This document shows, piece after piece, positions 6,068 to 8,379 of a stretch of 8,379 bases of DNA. The DNA is taken from the NCBI GenBank assembly GCA_944384865.1, contig CALWVC010000060.1, forward strand, positions 1 through 8,379, written 5' to 3'. A program made the translations under genes and the position numbers. The notes beneath the pieces were generated by a model. It was not told the DNA's origin. It was given only the letters and a program-made list of their open reading frames with translations, and ran no database searches. The stretch is from an uncultured Clostridia bacterium. GTDB taxonomy: Bacteria > Bacillota > Clostridia > Oscillospirales > Acutalibacteraceae. Numbering within the stretch: position 1 is the stretch's first letter; every line of letters begins with the position of its first letter.

Positions 6068-6270
6068 ATAAAAATACCCGCCCTGCCGAAATGATGCCGT
6101 CGACTCATAACCTGCGGTATATGCAGGTGGGTGCCCGCCCAACGGTTTTGCGCTTCCAACGTCCTGATATTAATCAGGGAGGCCTGCAGGACCCGCCGCC
6201 GGAGTCAAGCTCCCGATTATAGAAGTGTAGGGTTATTTAGACAACATCAATACACGAACAGGGCAGGAAT
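6068..6270 (-). ncRNA. ssrS: 6S RNA (RNA polymerase-binding regulatory RNA)
   Basis: The - strand folds as a long rod of about 200 nt, the size and shape of 6S RNA. The closing stem pairs CCTGCCCTG (6267-6259) with CAGGGCGGG (6085-6077) and is followed by the U-rich TATTTTTATTT. A second 10-bp stem joins TGATGTTGTC (6249-6240) to GACGGCATCA (6101-6092). ATAACC (6236-6231) can pair with GGTTAT (6112-6107), which overlaps a small hairpin ACCTGC/GCAGGT (6128-6110); such a hairpin beside the bubble is a known 6S feature. An unpaired 5' bubble strand (about 6230-6216) leads to a distal arm capped by CCTGAT-TAAT-ATCAGG. Segments such as ACGTTGGAAGCGCAAAACC recall clostridial 6S RNAs, from memory. 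6S RNA mimics open promoter DNA and holds the housekeeping polymerase in stationary phase. Exact ends are approximate. Confidence 0.83.
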
Positions 6271-6275
6271 CAAAC

Positions 6276-6575
6276 TCAGACCTCGTCGATCTCGTAATAA
6301 TCCTGCAGCCGGGCGATAAAAGCGTCGCCTACGGTTTCATATTCTTCATCGTCTTCGATTTCAACGTAATAGAGCTCTCCGTCAGGCTCTTCGACCTCTT
6401 TCATAATGATCAGGCTGCCATCGTCATTGACCTGATCTTCTGGATCGTCAAACACCGGCGTCAGCGCCACATATCGCGCGTCATCGGTTTCAATCGCATC
6501 CAGCACTTCGAAATTGTATTCATTGCCCTCATCGTCTGAAAGAGAAATCAGATCAGGGGTATAGTCCTCCTGCAT
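6276..6575 (-). CDS. DUF1292 family acidic protein
   Basis: The product has 99 residues and is strongly acidic (Asp and Glu throughout, for example EEPDGELYYVEIEDDEEYE), with few basic residues and no membrane segment. The order DLISLSDDEGNEYNFEVLDAI, then YVALTPVFDD, then LIIMKEVEEPDGELYYVEIE and a C-terminal helix matches the Firmicute DUF1292 (YrzB-like) family. That family is small, cytosolic and of unknown function. In many Firmicutes it sits next to the Holliday-junction resolvase homologue RuvX; here it stands alone on its strand. AAAGGAG (6592-6586) lies 10 nt before the ATG, and a good promoter lies upstream. The predicted 6S RNA begins a few nt after its stop codon. Confidence 0.9.
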   Translation of the reverse strand: MQEDYTPDLISLSDDEGNEYNFEVLDAIETDDARYVALTPVFDDPEDQVNDDGSLIIMKEVEEPDGELYYVEIEDDEEYETVGDAFIARLQDYYEIDEV

Positions 6576-6617
6576 CGGCTTATAGCTCCTTTGGTTTAGT
6601 ATCTGTTCTGTGCCCTT

Positions 6618-6646
6618 ATTTTACACCGAACATTGCAGATAGTCAA
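6618..6646 (-). promoter_or_regulatory. Promoter of the DUF1292-6S unit
   Basis: On the - strand, TTGACT (6646-6641) and TAAAAT (6623-6618) are separated by exactly 17 bp, each one base from consensus. Transcription would start near 6611, about 36 nt before the DUF1292 ATG. No comparable promoter is visible between that gene and the 6S RNA. Confidence 0.8.
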
Positions 6647-6699
6647 CAGTTTTCCGACGGCAAATTCAGACAAAATTTAAATTTTATAACAACTGTTTT
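6644..6699 (+). repeat. Direct repeats and AT palindrome between divergent promoters
   Basis: CAACAGTTTT (6644-6653) and CAACTGTTTT (6690-6699) differ at one base and lie 46 bp apart. The first overlaps the -35 of the leftward promoter. Between them is a perfect 14-bp palindrome, AAAATTTAAATTTT (6672-6685). The elements could bind a shared regulator, or the AT tract could act as an upstream promoter element. No named operator is recognised. Confidence 0.3.
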
Positions 6700-6727
6700 T
6701 GATTTCGGAAAAAAAGGGGCGCTGCGG

Positions 6728-6756
6728 TTGCATGGAAAACAAATTTATAGTATACT
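6728..6756 (+). promoter_or_regulatory. Promoter of the cysteine desulfurase-thiI operon
   Basis: TTGCAT (6728-6733) and TATACT (6751-6756) are separated by 17 bp. The -10 lies inside the perfect palindrome TAGTATACTA (6748-6757), which could be an operator half. A start near 6763 leaves a leader of about 28 nt. No obvious IscR-type box was found. Confidence 0.75.
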
Positions 6757-6790
6757 AAATTATTATAGTTTATAAAAAGGGACGATGTAG

Positions 6791-7927
6791 TTGCGCTTTG
6801 GATATTTTGACAATGCGGCGACGACCGAATTGTGTGAACCAGTTAGACAGGCAATGATTCACGCGATGGACTGCTTTGGAAATCCATCTTCGCTGTATGA
6901 CCTGGGAATTCAGGGTCAGCAATTGGTAGAGTCGGCGCGCAGGAAGATTGCTGTGCAGCTCAAAGCAAAGCCGAATGAAATAATATTTACTTCCGGCGGG
7001 ACAGAAGCAGATAATTTGGCGATTTTTGGGGCGGTAAGCGCCCGTAAACGGTTGGGTAATCGGGTTGTTACCACTGGATTTGAACATGCCGCCGTACGTA
7101 ACAGTATGGCGGAATTACAGCGTCGGGGTTTTGAGGTGGTTTATCTGCCGCCAAACGCCGATGGGACAGTCGCACCCGAGGCCTTTGAACAAGCGATCAA
7201 TCAGGATACAATCTTGGTCAGTGTGATGCAGATTAACAATGAGACCGGCGCGTATTTGCCGGTGGAACGGCTGTCTCGCATTATCCGGGAGAAACAGGCG
7301 CCGGCGTTGCTGCATTGTGACGCAGTACAGGGATTCGGAAAGTATGCGCTGTTTCCCGAGAAGTGCGGTATTGATTTGATGACGATCTCGGCGCATAAAA
7401 TCCACGGCCCGAAAGGAATCGGCGCTTTGTATATCCGAAATGGCGTAAGAATTTTGCCGCAACTGTTCGGAGGAGAACAGCAGAACGGTCTGCGCCCCGG
7501 TACCGAGCCGGTGATTTTGATTGCGGGCTTCGGCGCTGCAGTAGATGCGCTGGGTAATCTGCGGGAAAATGCGCAAAATGCCGCGCGCGTCAAAGCATTT
7601 CTGATTCAAAAGCTGTCTGAACTACCGGACGTGATCATCAATTCTCCGTCGTTGTCCAGCGCCTATATTTTGAATGTGTCGGTTTTGGGACTGAAAAGTG
7701 AAACATTACTGCATTTTCTGGAACGAGACGGAATCTATGTTTCTGCGGGCAGCGCCTGCGCGAAGGGTAAAGCCAGTGCGGTGATACAGGCGCTGGGGTA
7801 TGATCGTCGACGGGCAGACAGCGTGTTGCGGATCAGTATGTCCCGATATTCTACGGTAGAAGAGGCACAGACGTTGGTTGATGGTATTCTGCGTGCACAG
7901 CAGACGCTGATTCATACCAAGAAATAA
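6791..7927 (+). CDS. NifS/IscS-family cysteine desulfurase
   Basis: This PLP enzyme converts L-cysteine to alanine and passes the sulfur as an enzyme persulfide to an acceptor. It has 378 residues. Visible landmarks are DNAATT (7-12), FGNPSS (29-34), TSGGTEADNLA (67-77), FEHAAV with His99, NNETG (149-153), CDAVQ with Asp177, SAHKIHGPKG with PLP-binding Lys203, RPGTEP (235-240) and catalytic Cys323 in GSACAKGKAS. The start is TTG 6791, 8 nt after AAAAAGGGA (6774-6782); the ATG at 6785 runs straight into TAG, so it is not an option. thiI follows after 25 nt. In Firmicutes such a desulfurase next to thiI (like B. subtilis NifZ) feeds tRNA 4-thiouridine synthesis, the likely role here. No iscU or iscR-like gene is adjacent, so a general iron-sulfur role is less likely. 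Confidence 0.95.
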   Translation: MRFGYFDNAATTELCEPVRQAMIHAMDCFGNPSSLYDLGIQGQQLVESARRKIAVQLKAKPNEIIFTSGGTEADNLAIFGAVSARKRLGNRVVTTGFEHAAVRNSMAELQRRGFEVVYLPPNADGTVAPEAFEQAINQDTILVSVMQINNETGAYLPVERLSRIIREKQAPALLHCDAVQGFGKYALFPEKCGIDLMTISAHKIHGPKGIGALYIRNGVRILPQLFGGEQQNGLRPGTEPVILIAGFGAAVDALGNLRENAQNAARVKAFLIQKLSELPDVIINSPSLSSAYILNVSVLGLKSETLLHFLERDGIYVSAGSACAKGKASAVIQALGYDRRRADSVLRISMSRYSTVEEAQTLVDGILRAQQTLIHTKK

Positions 7928-7952
7928 AATCTTAAAAAGGAACAGATTAGAT

Positions 7953-8379
7953 ATGAAACAGGTTATACTAATTAAAAACGGCGAAATTGCGTTAAAAGGT
8001 TTGAACCGCGCCAGCTTTGAAGCGGTACTGATCAAAAATATTAAACATGCGCTGTATGGGTTGGGAGAAATTCGGGTGCAGCGCGCGCAGTCTACGATTA
8101 CGGTGGAACCGGTTGCCGAAGAATATGATATGGATGAGGCGAAAGACCGGCTCCGGCGGGTGTTCGGCATTGCGGCGTTTTCCTGCGCAGGGGTGGTGCC
8201 AAAGGAGCTGGATGTTATTTTGCAACAGGCCCCGGTGTATCTGCGTCCGGAACTGACGGCGGCAAAAACCTTTAAAGTCAACGCCAAAAGGGCAGATAAG
8301 AGGTTTGCGTATACTTCTCCGGAAATTTGTGCAAAAACAGGAGAGGCGTTATTGCAGGCGTATCCCCATTTGCGTGTAG
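7953..8379 (+). CDS. thiI: tRNA 4-thiouridine synthase ThiI, N-terminal part
   Basis: The gene runs off the window; 142 codons are present from ATG 7953, with AAAAAGGAA (7934-7942) as ribosome site. The opening VILIKNGEIALKGLNRASFE is the standard ThiI start (normally LxRxGEIxLKGxNRxxFE). It is followed by a ferredoxin-like N-terminal domain and the first part of a THUMP tRNA-binding domain (FKVNAKRADKRFAYTSPEIC, then GEALLQAYPHLRV). The ATP-PPi loop and catalytic cysteine lie beyond the window, so whether a rhodanese domain is present cannot be seen. The enzyme adenylates U8 of tRNA and replaces its oxygen with sulfur from a cysteine desulfurase, most likely the one encoded 25 nt upstream. 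Confidence 0.95.
   Translation, partial: MKQVILIKNGEIALKGLNRASFEAVLIKNIKHALYGLGEIRVQRAQSTITVEPVAEEYDMDEAKDRLRRVFGIAAFSCAGVVPKELDVILQQAPVYLRPELTAAKTFKVNAKRADKRFAYTSPEICAKTGEALLQAYPHLRV

Noticed and set aside
5738..6094. 118-residue + strand frame after mutY
   Set aside because: It begins inside mutY in another frame, crosses the 19-bp terminator hairpin and enters the antisense of the 6S RNA.
6131..6319. 62-residue + strand frame opposite the 6S RNA
   Set aside because: It has no ribosome site and overlaps the antisense of a structured RNA and the DUF1292 end; it is a chance frame.
6740..6775. IscR/Rrf2-type operator upstream of the cysteine desulfurase
   Set aside because: The AT-rich region has ACTA/TAGT fragments but the dyad breaks when extended, and no iscR-like gene is adjacent.
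7706..8287. 193-residue - strand frame opposite the desulfurase and thiI
   Set aside because: It is a shadow of two well-supported genes and its sequence resembles no protein family.

Overview
The window suggests a chromosome of a Clostridia-class Bacillota. The signs are a BceS/BceAB-type peptide-resistance module, a DUF1292 protein, a Firmicute-style 6S RNA, a cysteine desulfurase paired with ThiI, strong AGGAGG-type ribosome binding sites, and frequent GTG/TTG starts in DNA of middling GC content. No insertion sequence, CRISPR array, tRNA or rRNA was seen. The species cannot be named from the sequence alone.

Positions 1-3735 (+) hold an antimicrobial-peptide sensing and detoxification module. 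It opens with the last 44 residues of a histidine kinase. Next comes a control region with a perfect BceR-type operator (TTACA-N4-TGTAA), a second half-site 20 bp further on, and an extended -10 promoter. The operon that follows encodes a 31-residue single-pass membrane peptide, an overlapping 152-residue lipoprotein of unknown function, a BceA-like ATPase and a BceB-like ten-helix permease with a large outer loop. A clear intrinsic terminator closes it. The two small membrane/lipid-anchored genes between sensor and transporter are the best candidates in the window for undescribed parts of a system.

Positions 3736-5838 (+) hold a two-gene unit. A long, structured leader with repeated ATGATC boxes precedes an XRE-type regulator whose C-terminal half is four copies of a repeat of exactly 29 residues. 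The DNA-repair glycosylase mutY follows 42 nt later.

Positions 5991-6646 (-) converge on mutY. They hold a promoter, a DUF1292 acidic protein and, starting just after its stop codon, a ~200-nt RNA that folds as a rod with a central bubble and is read here as 6S RNA. A 19-bp hairpin between the converging units probably serves both strands.

Positions 6650-8379 (+) hold a divergent promoter, then a NifS/IscS-type cysteine desulfurase and thiI, which runs off the window. Together they would supply sulfur for 4-thiouridine in tRNA.

For several genes the furthest-upstream start codon is not the best one. Ribosome-binding-site position favours TTG 913, GTG 1676, ATG 4045 and GTG 4804, and the entries below use these.
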